Notes: a model not told the origin generated them from the letters alone. 64,000 nt of DNA from Timema cristinae (GCA_039000515.1 JBCFYV010000001.1:15229928-15293927); one strand, 5' to 3'. Positions 10,333 through 21,149 are shown, counted from the stretch's first letter. Program-made: numbers and translations.

Positions 10333-10592
10333 TCAATTATAATGCAGAAGTTATATTAATTGTTAGACTTACTAAAAATGTTCACTTCGTTTACCTTGCA
10401 AGGTGGCAGGCTTTCCTTGACTGGTTCCGTTATGACACAGCTTATAAGATAGGGCCACAGTGTAAACCTTCGAGGTAAGACTGCTATTTCGCAGGATAAA
10501 TGGAGTGAACATAAATTCTAATAAAACAGAGAGAAAATAATATGTTCATACATAAAAAAAACACTCTTAAAACATGATTCATATAAAATTAT
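10333..10592. other. Unassigned spacer
   Basis: Between the Helitron and the tRNA-like locus. No repeat family recognised. Confidence 0.4.
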
Positions 10593-10661
10593 GGTATTGT
10601 GGTAAGTATTCCTGGCTACTAATCTAGAGGTCCTGAGTTCGATTCCCGGTGATACCATAGG
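10593..10661 (+). tRNA. tRNA-like sequence with shortened D arm (likely pseudo-tRNA)
   Basis: GGTATTG (10593-10599) pairs with TGATACC as a 7 bp acceptor stem with two wobble pairs; ATGGTAT/ATACCAT extends the pairing outward. The T arm contains the B box GAGTTCGATTCCC. A 16 nt T-run from 10662 would serve as a Pol III terminator. The D arm is about five bases short and the anticodon stem (CCTGG with CTAGAGG) pairs poorly. I therefore do not assign an amino acid. It could be a degenerate tRNA or a SINE head. Confidence 0.4.
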
Positions 10662-10679
10662 TTTTTTTTTTTTTTTACT

Positions 10680-10904
10680 GAAAGGGTCGCCTTGATATAG
10701 TTAACTTGGCACCACATACTCATCTTATCGAGGCAAAGTAACCGCACCTAGATGGTGCCCCGACCTTTAAAGAGGGTTATATACCCACGACTGCCAGTAG
10801 AAGACCAGGAATGCATGGTCGACAAACCCTGGGGGCAATTGGCATACCCCCAAAAAAAGATTTTTGTTTTTACTTCGCCACTTATATCCTGTACTAAAAA
10901 TGAA
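10680..10904. other. Unassigned spacer upstream of SINE-E
   Basis: Moderately GC-rich sequence with no recognised family. It contains CCTGGGGGCAATTGGCATAC and a run of A. Confidence 0.35.
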
Positions 10905-11264
10905 TGTTGACCTCGGTGGTATTAGGGCAAAGTGCTCGCCCCAGGAGCCGATGATTGAGGGTTCAAACTCAGCTGAGGTCGATGGATTTTTCTTGAGCGA
11001 TAAAAATCCGTAGCACAACTTCCTTCGGAGGGGAAGTTAAGCCGTCGGTCCCATGTCGATTGTGGCAATTAAAATAAACCTAGAAGGTGTGTGAAAATAC
11101 CTTTACCTGCAAAATTGGTAGACCTTTTAGCGCTCGCTCATAGAAATTCAGTGGTGAAGGAAACGGGGAACCACCACACTTTCTGAACTCCTCTAGTACA
11201 TGGTATTTCTACCAGATGGTTCAGGCAACACTAACCAGCTCAGGATGGAGAGAAATCACAGCAA
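10905..11264 (+). mobile_element. SINE-E, longest copy
   Basis: The tRNA-like head at about 10908-10982 starts TTGACCTC and closes with GAGGTCGA, an acceptor-like pairing. GAGGGTTCAAACTC is the B box. The body has ATTTTTCTTGAGCGATAAAA, the hairpin ACTTCC-TTCG-GAGGGGAAGT and CGCTCGCTCATAGAAATTCA, and continues to about GAGAGAAATCACA. The reversed copy at 21150-21488 matches across the length, which defines an element of about 350 bp with no A/B/C-type tail. Confidence 0.75.
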
Positions 11265-11510
11265 ATCAACCTACGGGTTGTTGACTCAAGAATGAAAAGT
11301 AGAAATGAGAACAGTATCTAAAAGTTTTCTCTCGTTACCTGCAACCCTAGGAGGGAGGGAGGGAAATGTTGTTCTGCTCACAACCGTACGAGACACGTGC
11401 CGAGGGCTATATGAGGGATACAAGGTTTTCTCCCAATTAGCGAGCAGTGTTGTTCTAATTGCCGCAGGAGACATAATCAGTCCGTGTCTCGCCGGGGGCA
11501 GCACTGGACA

Positions 11511-11532
11511 CACACACACACACACACACACG
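11511..11532. repeat. (CA)n microsatellite
   Basis: About eleven CA units. The overlapping plus and minus frames at 11286-11535 end in it and have no domain. Confidence 0.95.
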
Positions 11533-11734
11533 TAGCATGACCGTTTGTTTTGGGGACTTTCCTGTACGCACCTTAGAAAGTAATAATCTCTGTCTTGAGA
11601 AAAACAATCAAATGGGAATGAAAATACGGACTGAAACTTTAATATCTACGTAACTTTGGCAGAGCTAGCCGTAAGGAAACGTGGTAGCGCCCAAATGCAA
11701 CGTTCCAACATATTATTATACAAAAATAAATGCT

Positions 11735-12460
11735 ACGGTGCACTGCACAGACTTTTATCTTGAATACATTTACTAAAAATTAATAAGATTTGTGAAACGA
11801 TATAATATACACTGTTGCAGAAACACTACACCAAAGCGCATAGCAATCATGTTACAGAAATATTGAAAAAAAAAGGGATATCTCTGTCCAACAAAGATCA
11901 TAGCAATCGGTTTCACATTTCAAAGAGTTCAAAAAATCATTGGTTTTATAAAAATATATTGGAATAAAAGGTTTTTTTTATTTTTAATAGTAGGCCTACT
12001 ACGACTTTTTATGAAAAGTTGTTTCTTATCGCAAATAGTTGCGGGATATGACCGAAATAGAGAGTTTCCGCTAATGTAAAATACTCTCAATCATTTTCAT
12101 ACAAAAATTAACATTCTCATTTTGTTTGTAAATGTTAAACAGTGTAGATATAAACTTAATCAAAAGCATAATAGTGGATTTATAGAAACTCGATTTTTTT
12201 TCTCTTTTTTTTTACCTTCAATAAATCACATTTAATTTTAGGTTTGGTTATTTAATTCTAAAAATCCCTCGGGGGGGTTCAATAACACCCTAAATATAAA
12301 GTTTTAGCCCTATCGGTAGAATGGTTTCGTCTCTAGACTAAGATACAGACAGACGGCATCGCAAAAACAAATTTTTCTATCGAGTTAATTTTGTTTTATG
12401 TTGACAATAACAATACTTCTCTCTCCGAGGGGTTGAGAATAATTAAAATTTTGGTTGGAA
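11735..12460 (+). mobile_element. Long non-autonomous element I, copy 1
   Basis: Starts GGTGCACTGCACAGACTTTT. It continues with TTTGTGAAACGATATAATAT, CAAAGCGCATAGCAATCAT and ATTGGTTTTATAAAAATATA, then GTTTTAGCCCTATCGGTAGA and ATACAGACAGACGGCATCGC. Copies 2 (26069-27760) and 3 (51218-52440) share these blocks in order. This is the only copy without SINE insertions. Exact ends and class are undetermined. Confidence 0.7.
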
Positions 12461-12591
12461 ATGATTCTATAGGCCTATTTATAATCTAAAAAATATATCG
12501 GTTTGTTTCAAAATAAACATTAATTTATGCCTAAAAACAATTTTTATAAGGTTATTTTATTTTGGTCAGTAACATAAACTATTCTCAAGAC

Positions 12592-12862
12592 TGGTCTAGG
12601 GGTAAGGTGTCAGACTTCTGTGCTGGCGGCCGGGGTTCGATCCTCGGTCCCGGCACAGATTTATCTGATTACCAAACCCTTCCTTCACCTCTGACAAGAC
12701 ATCTTGTGAATGTGTGGAATGCCAGGTCGCCACCGTGGTTCGGATTCCACGTTAAACTGTAGGTCCTCCATTTCATCTCACAACCACCCTACCATTACAC
12801 ATTAGCGTAAGAGCGTATAACCCGAACGGGTAGTAAGACGCGGTGCTAATAATAATAATAAT
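12592..12862 (+). mobile_element. SINE-C, full length with target duplication
   Basis: A box TGGTCTAGGGGTAA at 12592-12605, B box GGTTCGATCC at 12634-12643, middle CCACCGTGGTTCGGATTCCA, and shared tail ending GTAAGACGCGGTGCTAA plus (TAA)n. TATTCTCAAGAC stands immediately before and after the element (to 12591 and to 12873), a 12 bp perfect target duplication, so this is a recent retroposition. Confidence 0.96.
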
Positions 12863-12873
12863 ATTCTCAAGAC

Positions 12874-13157
12874 AAGTATGGAAATAATGCCCGTGTGAAC
12901 GTTCCACCAACTTATTAACCTTGATGCACTGCGTTTGTGTTCGAATAAACCTTCTAAATCCACCCGCCCAGTTCTCGGGGACACGTTCCTAGCTGACTCT
13001 GTACACCCCTGCGTATGTGTTCACGTACCATGGGACCAAGGTATATAGACCGGTTGTGGGAGGTTGCCTCTATCACCTCTCGCGCTCCAAACCACGTAAC
13101 TATCCCCTTTGTTACATCCCCTGCCACACACTACAAGTGACAGGACAGCTCCAGGTC
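12874..13157. other. Unassigned spacer
   Basis: Moderately GC-rich. No gene recognised. Confidence 0.35.
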
Positions 13158-13372
13158 CGACACCTTAGCCCAGTCGGTAGCGTGTTTATCTACTGAACTA
13201 ATAAGGGCCCAGGTTCGATTCCTGGCAAGGTCGAAAAAGTATCATTGGTGAAATGTGTGTTTACCATTTAACAGTGATTAGTTAACGGCCAAGTGGCTGT
13301 ATGTTGTGTCTGTTATAGATTTAAGTTAGTTTTTAAGTCGTGTTCTAATATAATCAGTCGGTTCAGAAAATG
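13158..13372 (+). mobile_element. SINE-D (lysine-tRNA-like head)
   Basis: The A box TAGCCCAGTCGG exactly fits the Pol III consensus and the B box is GGTTCGATTCC. The spacing and TACTGAACTAATAAGGGCCC resemble a lysine-type tRNA. The body GAAATGTGTGTTTACC, AACAGTGATTAGTTAACGGC and ATAATCAGTCGGTTCAG recurs in the other D copies. It lacks the A/B/C tail. Confidence 0.85.
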
Positions 13373-13461
13373 CAAGTTAAAAATCTTAAATTAATGGGTT
13401 TCTTAAATCTATTGTGTAAGAAGATTAAACGTGAGGTATTGTAGAGGGGGAAAATATTCTT

Positions 13462-13596
13462 TTCTCTGTGTCTCACTACCCGTTTGCGTTACACATATAC
13501 ATTAATAGCGCAAAAAAGTTAATGATGAATTTAGTAGAATTATTAAGAAAGGTGCCCACATTTGCATGGGCAGAGAATGGGAAACAAACTGGTAAA
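13462..13596 (-). mobile_element. SINE-B body, minus, degenerate
   Basis: GTCTCACTACCCGTTTGCGT tail remnant and CCCACATTTGCATGGGC middle segment. The head is missing. Confidence 0.6.
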
Positions 13597-13676
13597 ATTA
13601 ATTAGTGGTTCTGATTCGTTTGTTTGCTACTAATCTCGGAACTATTCCACGCTGTAACTGTGTAGAAATTATTAAA

Positions 13677-13750
13677 CAGGGATCTTCAACCCGCGGCCCC
13701 CCATAACATGTTTTGCAGCCCACTGAAGCTTGAAATATATCAAATTATTT
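13677..13750 (+). mobile_element. Possible hAT-type terminus
   Basis: CAGGGATCTTCAACCCGCGG followed by CCCCCC resembles the CAGGG...GCGGCCC termini of some hAT families. No partner terminus was located, so the extent is unknown. Confidence 0.3.
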
Positions 13751-13799
13751 CCAAGAGAGAAAAAAAACATTTCTAATACAAATTTATAGTTTACAAAGT

Positions 13800-14120
13800 C
13801 AGATAATGAAATAAATACGTGTTTTAAATTATTTTATAAACTATTTTTGATTTACACGCGAAGAAAAATATAGCGTTTTTATACAAATTTACCTTGAACC
13901 AGCAAATAACCACTCTAGTAGACAAGGGAGGGAGTAAGTACTATTTCGGGTACAGTCGGGCATATTCGGGTGCGTTCGGACATAGTCGGTAGTGTAAGGA
14001 TATATTCGGCTGCATTCGGGCATAGTCGGGTGGGTTCGTAAGAGCTCATCAGCGCTGAGACAGACACTCGGGACGCTAAAAGAAAATAATATATTAAGTG
14101 TTGAATCTAATATTGTCGGT
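13800..14120 (+). repeat. Dispersed repeat J, copy 1
   Basis: Shares ATTATTTTATAAACTATTTT, GAAGAAAA, AGCAAATAACCACTCTAGTA-GACAA and ATATTGTCGGTACA-like sequence with 35455-35720 in the same order. Within it, 13945-14040 is a small tandem of CGGGCATAGTCGG-type units of about 22 bp. Confidence 0.55.
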
Positions 14121-15479
14121 ACAATATTCCGAACCACCAAGAAACAGAAACTCAAGCTTGGACCTTAGAAGGTTAAGACCTCTGACTTACACTTTTTTTT
14201 TTTTTGACACACGATAGAGACCGCGGACTCAGCCGTGACTCCCCAAGATAACGGACAACTATTGTCCCTACCATTTTGTCCTCTAATACCCACACTCACC
14301 ATTTTATCCATCGCGCAGTCCCGTGTCCAACCACATCGGCGCATGAGTCAACCTCACGGCGCAACTCGATACCTCGGAGGCCGGAAGCGTGCGCTGACTC
14401 GGGAGGTGGAAATCCGGTCGGACGAAACAAGTTAGTGTCTGAATTCCCTTCCCCTCCTATCATTTGACATCAAATGGTCCCATCTGCCTGCGCGCCATTG
14501 TCTGACTTGAAGAGCACAATACCTGCTGGATTGGCCAACCTGCGGTCTGTCAGAACAATCTCTCTCTCACATCACGCTTTCTCTAACACACAAACAGTAC
14601 AATTTGCCCGTGGCGCCGACTTCCGATACTATTTGGGGGGCATGATTAATGGAATACAGGAATTTGAAGCGTAAAACAAAACAAATAGAGGATATTCGAA
14701 CATAATTCTGTGTGTATTAAAAGATATTCACATGTTAACAGGGAAAAAAAATTAGCCACAGGTTGGCGCCGGTTTTTTGGAATGTGGATCTCTTCCACCT
14801 CCTTTGATCTTTCTTCGTAGTCACAAATTTGGCCGTTGCTTCGGGAATTAGGAATTATAACAAACAAATTATAAATAAACGTACTGATAATCTATTCGTG
14901 CTATTAATCTCGACACAACAACGACAGAACTGAAAACTGACTGACTCGGACAATACACGACAGATACAATAGAAGGTGGAATAAATAGGAAGGAAACTCT
15001 CATAGTGGGAATGTGAACAGGGACTTCAGCTCTCGGGGTGGTTGTTAAACGAATACTATCGATACCGCGAGAATACTCGATAGGAGAGTTCGATTTCGGC
15101 CACTTCGAGCTTGTGCTGCTTGCAAACGTACACTACAGCTATCTATGTGAGAATCAGGAAACTTACAAGTGATATGGCTGCTTATAAGGAAGATTCCTTA
15201 AAATGTTCGAAATGCAAATGATTATTAAAAACCAATAAATACTTGTATCTTGGAACACATTTGTCAACAAATTGTTACACATACGAATAAAATTTAGACG
15301 TGGAGAATTTGGGAAGGAGTTGGGAGCAAAACAACACACTGCCCCTCATAGAAAATTTTTGGGTGGGCAAAAAATCACCTTGTCCCCTTGGAGTCGGCGC
15401 CACAGCAATTGTCTTAGAAGGGGCCGTCTAGAAAATGCAAACTCTTGTTTGTAGTAGGCCTACTGTACTAATCACATTT
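14121..15479. other. Low-repeat region, partly GC-rich, no gene recognised
   Basis: Among the longer stretches without a clear SINE or MITE. 14220-14660 is GC-richer and has overlapping frames of 60-66 codons (14235-14435, 14276-14467, 14474-14674), none with a recognisable domain. If an exon hides in this window, this is a plausible place, but I see no splice-bounded homology. Confidence 0.4.
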
Positions 15480-15595
15480 TACATTATTATTTATTTTTAT
15501 ATATATTGATGATATCTATCAAAAGTGACATCTGCAGCTCACAAGACTTGAAGTAGGAATATATGAAAGTAGATCTAATAACTTTTCCAACTACC
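15480..15595 (+). mobile_element. MITE-like repeat G, fragment
   Basis: TATTGATGATATCTATCAAA, AGTGACATCTGCAGCTCACA and GTAGATCTAATAACTTTTCC, cut off at the following SINE-B. Confidence 0.65.
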
Positions 15596-15597
15596 TG

Positions 15598-15797
15598 CCT
15601 CAGTGGCCGCATGGTCTAACGCGTTACTATCGTAGTAGCCTACACTGAGGGTGTTTTTCCTTAATGGTTTTCCACTCTCCCTCCACACAAATGTGGCTAC
15701 ACTTTCCTTAAATATAACATTCTTCATCCCTAACTATTATCGTACCTAGTATATAAGCGTAGAACCCGAACGTGCAGTAAAACCCGGTACTAAAAAA
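15598..15797 (+). mobile_element. SINE-B with internal deletion
   Basis: The head GCCTCAGTGGCCGCATGGTC is followed, after loss of the B box region, by GAGGGTGTTTTTCCTTAATG. The middle and the tail (GAACCCGAACGTGCAGTAAA) are present. It sits between a G fragment and an H fragment. Confidence 0.8.
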
Positions 15798-15992
15798 ATC
15801 TTCACTTAAAAAGTATCTCATCTAATGCCGCTATGCTCACGACAGATATTCAACAACTGTTGGTTTTACCATGTGAAGAAAATTAAACTAAACGTATATA
15901 CTGAATAAATTTTTTTTTTTTTGACCAGACAAACGTTTTGCTATAAAATTGCTAAAACACTGATTTTCTTTCACGTCTTCTATATCCTCACC
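15798..15992 (+). mobile_element. MITE H, right half
   Basis: ATGCCGCTATGCTCACGACA, GATATTCAACAACTGTTGG and TTTTGCTATAAAATTGCTAA lead to TTTCACGTCTTCTATATCCT and the terminus CACC, then TTAA at 15993-15996. The right end is intact with its TTAA flank, and the left half is absent. Confidence 0.75.
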
Positions 15993-15996
15993 TTAA

Positions 15997-16603
15997 ATGT
16001 ATAGATGGGCATTATTGATTCACCCTTAGAAGGGTCTACTGGTTTGAGTTTTACCCTTCCTTCATAGTGGCTCTACATCCTATTTTCCGGATACGTCGAT
16101 CAAAAGTCTTTCTTATAAGCCTATACCTTTTTCATCCTTTTATTTCCTTATATTAAAACGAAGATAACCTTTATTTGAAAAATGCCACGAAAAACAACTC
16201 TTACTCTATAGCATAATTATTGCTTCTGAATAGTTAATTATATAATTGACTCTTTAGTATGTATGTGAGTATGTGTAGGTATGTAAATTCTGTTTTTGAA
16301 ACAGGAGCTAAGGTACCTGAAATGCCAAGGTTATCGTGTCGGCTTGGTTCTGGTTACTTGTGACATCATGGCGCTCGTTTGACTCTTGTTTTACGAACAG
16401 GAGACTTTTCTCTCCACTTCTAGAACAACTAGTTTTGTTTTATTTGCCATCTTGTTATTAGCTATAGTGTGGGATTTTGTAATACAGAAACTTAAGGGGA
16501 AAAAATAGTGAGTAAAAATGTACATTTTAGTATATTATTAGTATTATTTCATAAGTTAGATGTTAACTAATGAAATAATCTATCACATTTTTTATTCTTA
16601 TTT
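15997..16603. other. Spacer without recognised feature
   Basis: Includes a GTATGTATGTGAGTATGTGT-like low-complexity run near 16257. Nothing else seen. Confidence 0.4.
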
Positions 16604-16850
16604 TAGTAACGCGTCTTACTACCCGTGTGGGTTATACGCCTATGTAATGATTACACTAATTTGTTAGGGATTAAGAAGGTTGAATTTAAAGGCATTGTAC
16701 CTGTATTAGCGTGGAGGAAGAGTATAAAATCATTAAGTAAAAACCACCCTCATTACACCCAACCGGGATCGAACACTGATCTCCTTGTCCTCGGCAGCCC
16801 AACTTATTGCGAGAGTATAGCGTCTTAACTCACTCGACCACCGAAGCAGG
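16604..16850 (-). mobile_element. SINE-B, full length, minus
   Basis: TAGTAACGCGTCTTACTACC tail through GGGATCGAACACTGATC (B box in reverse) to the head CTCGACCACCGAAGCAGG. Confidence 0.85.
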
Positions 16851-16911
16851 TCCTATCATATTCTTGGGTCAAAGGGCGGTTGGCTCGGACGAGTAGTAAG
16901 AAGTGATATGA

Positions 16912-16925
16912 GGGGGGGGGGGGGG
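16912..16925. repeat. (G)14 tract
   Basis: Uninterrupted run of 14 G shortly after the SINE-B head end. Confidence 0.95.
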
Positions 16926-17901
16926 AAGTGTTCCTAAACGTGAACTTAAAAGGGTTAATGTATGAAAATTACGTATTTTGTATTTATTTATTAATACATC
17001 GTTTGACTTAGATTCAAAGATGGTCCCTTCCAAAATTAGTTGATCCATGCGTTTCGCAGTGATCTCTTAGCAAAAAGACAGAATAAATTCCAAAACGGTC
17101 AAGTTAAAACTGGACGTCGTTACGCACAGTCAAAAATGTCACAAATACATCTCTATGAATTATCGCTTTTTGTAACTACGTACTTTCAGAAATTGGGAAA
17201 CGTTAAAACACCTAAAAATAGTGGATAATAACGTTACTTCTATCCCTCCTTAACTGGAGCCAATGTCTCAGTCCATTCCAGCAACACAGACCAGGTGTGT
17301 CATTAGTTGGGATTATCTGAACCTCTACCTCTGCGTGGCATATTATGTTCTGCTAGCTGTGTTGTCTCTACAATCGGTACAGTCAAAACAAGAAATTTCA
17401 TTAAATAATATTTCAAATATAATTATAATGGCACTGATCAGCATTATTAAAATTAACGACTAGAGTTAGGTTAAAAAACCAATTAAAATAACGACATTGT
17501 ATACTACAATATGAGATAAAAATCAAATTATCGTTGTATAAAAGGAGCAGTATTTATATGTATTTAAAATTGATGTAATTTTAACAATTTTAAACTGCTT
17601 CTAGGCCCTACATTATAACCTAATTTTATTTAACCTATAGTAAATATTTAATTGTGTACAGCTCATATGAATGTCTATCTAGATTCTTTACTAAATTTCA
17701 GCTCCATACATTAACTCTACCTTAACACTGATACGTAAAAATCATAAAACAGTAAGTCAAGCCATAAACTTTAATGATTTGAAATCAATGACTCACTATT
17801 TATATCCCACACTTGTTAAAATTCCGCGATATAAATATTTTTTTTGTCGAATGAGACCGGCCGGCCAAGGGTCTATATTATTTGAAGAGAGGGTAACGCG
17901 T
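16926..17901. other. AT-rich spacer
   Basis: No repeat or gene recognised. Two 62-66 codon frames (17040-17228, 17263-17463) lack any domain. The second has a hydrophobic stretch (LCVAYYVLLAVLSL), but that alone does not support a gene. Confidence 0.4.
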
Positions 17902-17913
17902 GTAAGGTAGCTA

Positions 17914-18106
17914 CAGTAGCCCCGTGGCTTCTTTGGTGCTGACTGACAGCTCACAGCCAACATTTAGGTATATACCTAGAAGTGACAGCTGATAAACACA
18001 TGTTTTTGCAGATCATATGGTTCGACGTAGGGATACATAATTTGGTCTGGTAACTTTTCAAAGCCGTCAGCTGTCAGTCAGCGCCAAAGAAGTCATGGGG
18101 CTACTG
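17914..18106 (+). mobile_element. MITE F copy 1 (TA-flanked, mariner-like)
   Basis: Starts CAGTAGCCCCGTGGCTTCTT and ends with the inverted CCAAAGAAGTCATGGGGCTA-CTG, flanked by TA at 17912-17913 and 18107-18108. The interior contains TCATATGGTTCGACGTAGGG and TTTGGTCTGGTAACTTTTC. The TIRs of about 30 bp, the TA duplication and the lack of coding capacity fit a Tc1/mariner-type MITE. The flanks GTAAGGTAGC and GCTACCTTAC are reverse complements, so it inserted at the centre of a 22 bp palindrome. Confidence 0.85.
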
Positions 18107-18108
18107 TA

Positions 18109-18774
18109 GCTACCTTACAGCAACAGGTGCGTGAACCACACGCACGTACAGCGCTTGTCAAGTTTAGACAGGAAGTACCTGGTCAGCATCACGCTTCACG
18201 CACTCTGACCTGCACTTCATACGAGAACTGTTATAATACTCATCCGTGGACGAGAGGGTTGAGGCGTCGCGTTTTTTTTTTCCCCATTCCCAAGAGACTT
18301 TATTCTGATTCTGTGGCATAGATAAGGTGTACATCAGATCCTCAGCCCCCAGGTTAAAATGTCTGTGCTCATTGTGAGAGCTTGAGTCCTTCAACACTAG
18401 GATCGCTACGTGTAGTCCCAAGTGACAACATCGCTATATCAAACAGATATTTTTAAAAAACAGTTCACTTTAAAGAAGATTTTTCTATAGAACAGACAAA
18501 AATTTCCTTCTAGTATTAACTAAAAATAAGGAAAAGTCAAGGGATTAAAAAATATCTCTAAAATATACCAATAATTTTGCAACCAAACACTACAAAAGTT
18601 AATAATACCTAAATAAAATATCATTTTAATTTTTAAAATAACTGTTAAGACCGTTTATGTTTAGTAGATACAAACTTTGTTTTTAATATGTGATCAATAA
18701 TAAATAAAACAAAAGTCATCATCCACCATTAAAACTGGAAAAAAGTAGTGAGGGAAAATCAAAAATGTCTCATG
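18109..18774. other. Spacer without recognised feature
   Basis: Contains a T-run at about 18271 and A/T-rich sequence. The overlapping frames (18127-18321, 18164-18421) are unassigned. Confidence 0.4.
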
Positions 18775-18827
18775 AAAAACCTGGAAAAGTCAGGGAATTT
18801 TGTAAAATATGTTTTGTAGCCACCCTG
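18775..18827 (-). mobile_element. Probable hAT-type terminus
   Basis: AAAACCTGGAAAAGTCAGGG followed by AATTTTGTAAAATATG and GTAGCCACCCTG reads, in reverse, as CAGGGTGGCTAC then AAATTCCCTGACTTTTCCAG, a common hAT end. Similar motifs occur near 41190, 41940 and 63714. No complete element could be delimited. Confidence 0.4.
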
Positions 18828-19099
18828 TACATTAAAAGATATATGTAATAAATTTATTAACCAAATTCGAATTGCTTTGTATTGTAGACATAACTTCCCC
18901 CAAAAATTGGCAGCGTCGAACCACATCAATTTTGGCGAATATATCTTCTGTTCCGCTGCCTTTTTTTTTTTGCTCCTTTCAATCTTAGCTATTCTTGCCT
19001 TTAGACGTCTTTCAAAATTTTAATTTTTGCTATGTGCTGTTTTCATTCATCTCCTTAAGCAAGCCTTTTCAAGCTCTTCACACATATTTTTTTTTTAAA

Positions 19100-19351
19100 C
19101 CACATCTTTGAGGTAAGATAGTCTACAATATTGTTACTGAACACATCTTTGAGGTAAGATTAGTCTACAAAATTGTTACTGAACCACATCTTTGAGGTAA
19201 GATAGTCTACAATATTGTTACTGAACCACATCTTTGAGGTAGAGTATTCACAATATGTTACTGAACCACATCTTTGAGGTAAGATAGTCTACAATATTGT
19301 TACTGAACCACATCTTTGAGGTAAGATAGTCTACAATATTGTTACTGTTCC
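19100..19351. repeat. 42 bp minisatellite, six units
   Basis: Unit CCACATCTTTGAGGTAAGAT followed by AGTCTACAATATTGTTACTG-AA, at near-constant spacing. The fourth unit is shortened (GAGGTAGAGTATTCACAATA). A seventh unit starts and stops at CCACATCAC. Confidence 0.93.
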
Positions 19352-19694
19352 ACATCACTACAGACATTTCGATTAACAAAATTATTCACGAAAAATGAAA
19401 ACAACTCTACTCTGGGTGAGTTTGGTGGCTAAGTGTGAACGACACTCGCCCAGATGTTGGAACAAGCTTACTCGCGCACGAGTTTACACGCCAACAAGTA
19501 GCTAGTGATCTCGCCATGTGTGAGATCGACCTTTTATAAAAAAAAAGAGAGAGATCCCCCTCGCACCAGTTTAAAAAAAAAGAGAAATTTCGGCCTAGTC
19601 CTTATATTTTATCCTAGTATATTAGAATTCTGATCAGAAGAAATTTAAAAAATATACATATTATTTTTCACTCTGTATTGATAACATTCTATTG

Positions 19695-19696
<2 letters not shown>

Positions 19697-19726
<30 letters not shown>

Positions 19727-19997
19727 GTTTAGCATCAACTATTACTACTGTAACCCGCCTCGGTGGCGTAGTTGGCTAACGCGCTTGTCATGTTGAGTTC
19801 GACTGTTGAGGACGGGAGATCGAGGTTCGAATCTCGGTCGGGTGAACTGGGGTGGTTTTTCCTAAATGGTTTCACTCTCCCTCCACGCAAATGCGGGTTC
19901 ACTTCCTCTAATTCAACCTTCCCAATTCCTAATCCATTAGTGTAATTAGTACTTAAAGCGTATAACCCGAACGGGTAGTAAGACGCGGTGCTAAATA

Positions 19998-20036
<39 letters not shown>

Positions 20037-20252
20037 TGTAACCTGTTTAGGTTGTATTCAATCATACTATACGCTAATAGCTAGAGATGAGACATTGATT
20101 TAGAATATATTGCAAGAAAAACATAATAGAAAACCATTTAGGTTAAACCACCCCAGTACACCGACGAGGATTCGAACCCTCCTCCTTCCCGTAATCGTCA
20201 GTCTAGTCTATTGCGAGAGTGACGCTTAGACATGTGGCCACCGAAGCAGGTG
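19697..20252 (-). mobile_element. SINE-B, minus, split by a SINE-A
   Basis: The (TTA)n tail at 19697-19726 and degraded tail TAGCATCAACTATTACTACT precede the inserted SINE-A. The SINE-B resumes at ACCTGTTTAGGTTGTATTC and ends with the head ATGTGGCCACCGAAGCAGG. The B box is GGATTCGAACCC in reverse. Confidence 0.85.
19754..20033 (+). mobile_element. SINE-A nested in SINE-B
   Basis: Close to consensus: TGGCGTAGTTGG A box, GGTTCGAATC B box, complete tail GACGCGGTGCTAA and (TTA)n. TACTGTAAC occurs on both sides, so it inserted in the tail region of the older SINE-B. Confidence 0.95.
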
Positions 20253-20257
20253 TCCGA

Positions 20258-20415
20258 CATCTATCTCTTTCGTAATGTGTCTTGCTAAGGGTCCCAGGTT
20301 CATTCGCAAGCCGAAAATGTATAGTTATGAAAGTGTCATTTCCCCATTCACCGTGATTTTAAAAGCAAGTCAGGAGGCTGGATTTGTCTGTTCTAGATTC
20401 AACAAGTGTTGTCTT
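20258..20415 (+). mobile_element. SINE-D, 5' damaged
   Basis: GGGTCCCAGGTTCATTCGCA is a worn B box. CATTTCCCCATTCACCGTGA and GTCTGTTCTAGATTCAACAA match the D body. The A box is not clear. Confidence 0.65.
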
Positions 20416-20424
20416 CCAGAATAA

Positions 20425-20545
20425 CAAGTTAGAGTCCAATTTTCACAAGAAGAACCTTATCTGACATCTAGAAAAGTTACCAGATCTAATCTCACGTACT
20501 CATACCCACGAGGACTATTCCTTTAGTTTGGAAACCATTTATTAA
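20425..20545 (-). mobile_element. MITE-like repeat G, minus fragment
   Basis: GTTAGAGTCCAATTTTCACA (terminal region), AAAAGTTACCAGATCTAATC and CGTACTCATACCCACG. The remainder is lost. Confidence 0.65.
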
Positions 20546-21149
20546 AGAGAGTTAAAAGGTAAAACAAAAATAATTTTTGAAATTAAAACAGCGTCAGAAT
20601 CTATTATTATAAGCGAAAAAATTGTTTTTCTCTAAAATGTTTCACTGCAGCGTCCCCCTTAAAGTGGTAAATACAAGTGACATTTTACCTTTCGTAAAGC
20701 TAGGCAGGTATTATAGGTAACCGTAAAACATGTAATTAAACTGATTGCGAATAAAAGCGAACATACTTTAAGTTTGATACGTTTTCAGGGAAATACTGAA
20801 CTATCTTTTAGTTAATGCACTCCTAACCGGGTAAATTATCCCTTATCTACGTTGTAAAACTAACATTTTGATATTTGTATAATATCTTCATACAGTCGGA
20901 TTCAAAATTCAAATCTAAAATTCAACATTTTTTTTATTAATATAACTTTTTAAATAAACTAGTAGGCTTATTGATCTCTTATTTGACTTGACCCTGTAAA
21001 CGTGCGAATCTCGCGGTATTTAAAACATAGTCATTATTTGAACACGAGTTATTTACCTTATTTAAAAAAAAATTGGAATCAATTAAAAAATATTTATATG
21101 TTTGTGTTTATATACTATATATATCTTTTTTCGTCAAAACACCTAGGTT
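20546..21149. other. AT-rich spacer
   Basis: Nothing recognised. The 70-codon frame 21002-21214 is low complexity (YIYLF) and overlaps SINE-E. Confidence 0.4.

Noticed and set aside
12562..12762. Open frames containing [18 protein letters not shown] (also at 41328-41591 and 51753-51983)
   Set aside because: The recurring peptide comes from the SINE-C body, so the apparent protein family is only a repeat in translation.
17263..17463. Small secreted or membrane peptide (hydrophobic segment)
   Set aside because: It is a single short frame in AT-rich DNA without homologue, exon context or conservation evidence.
19100..19351. CRISPR-like array of 42 bp units
   Set aside because: There are no spacers; the whole unit repeats head to tail.
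19754..19830. Functional tRNA genes at SINE heads
   Set aside because: The A and B boxes are good but the cloverleaf pairing is poor, and each continues into a conserved non-tRNA body and tail. They are SINE promoters.
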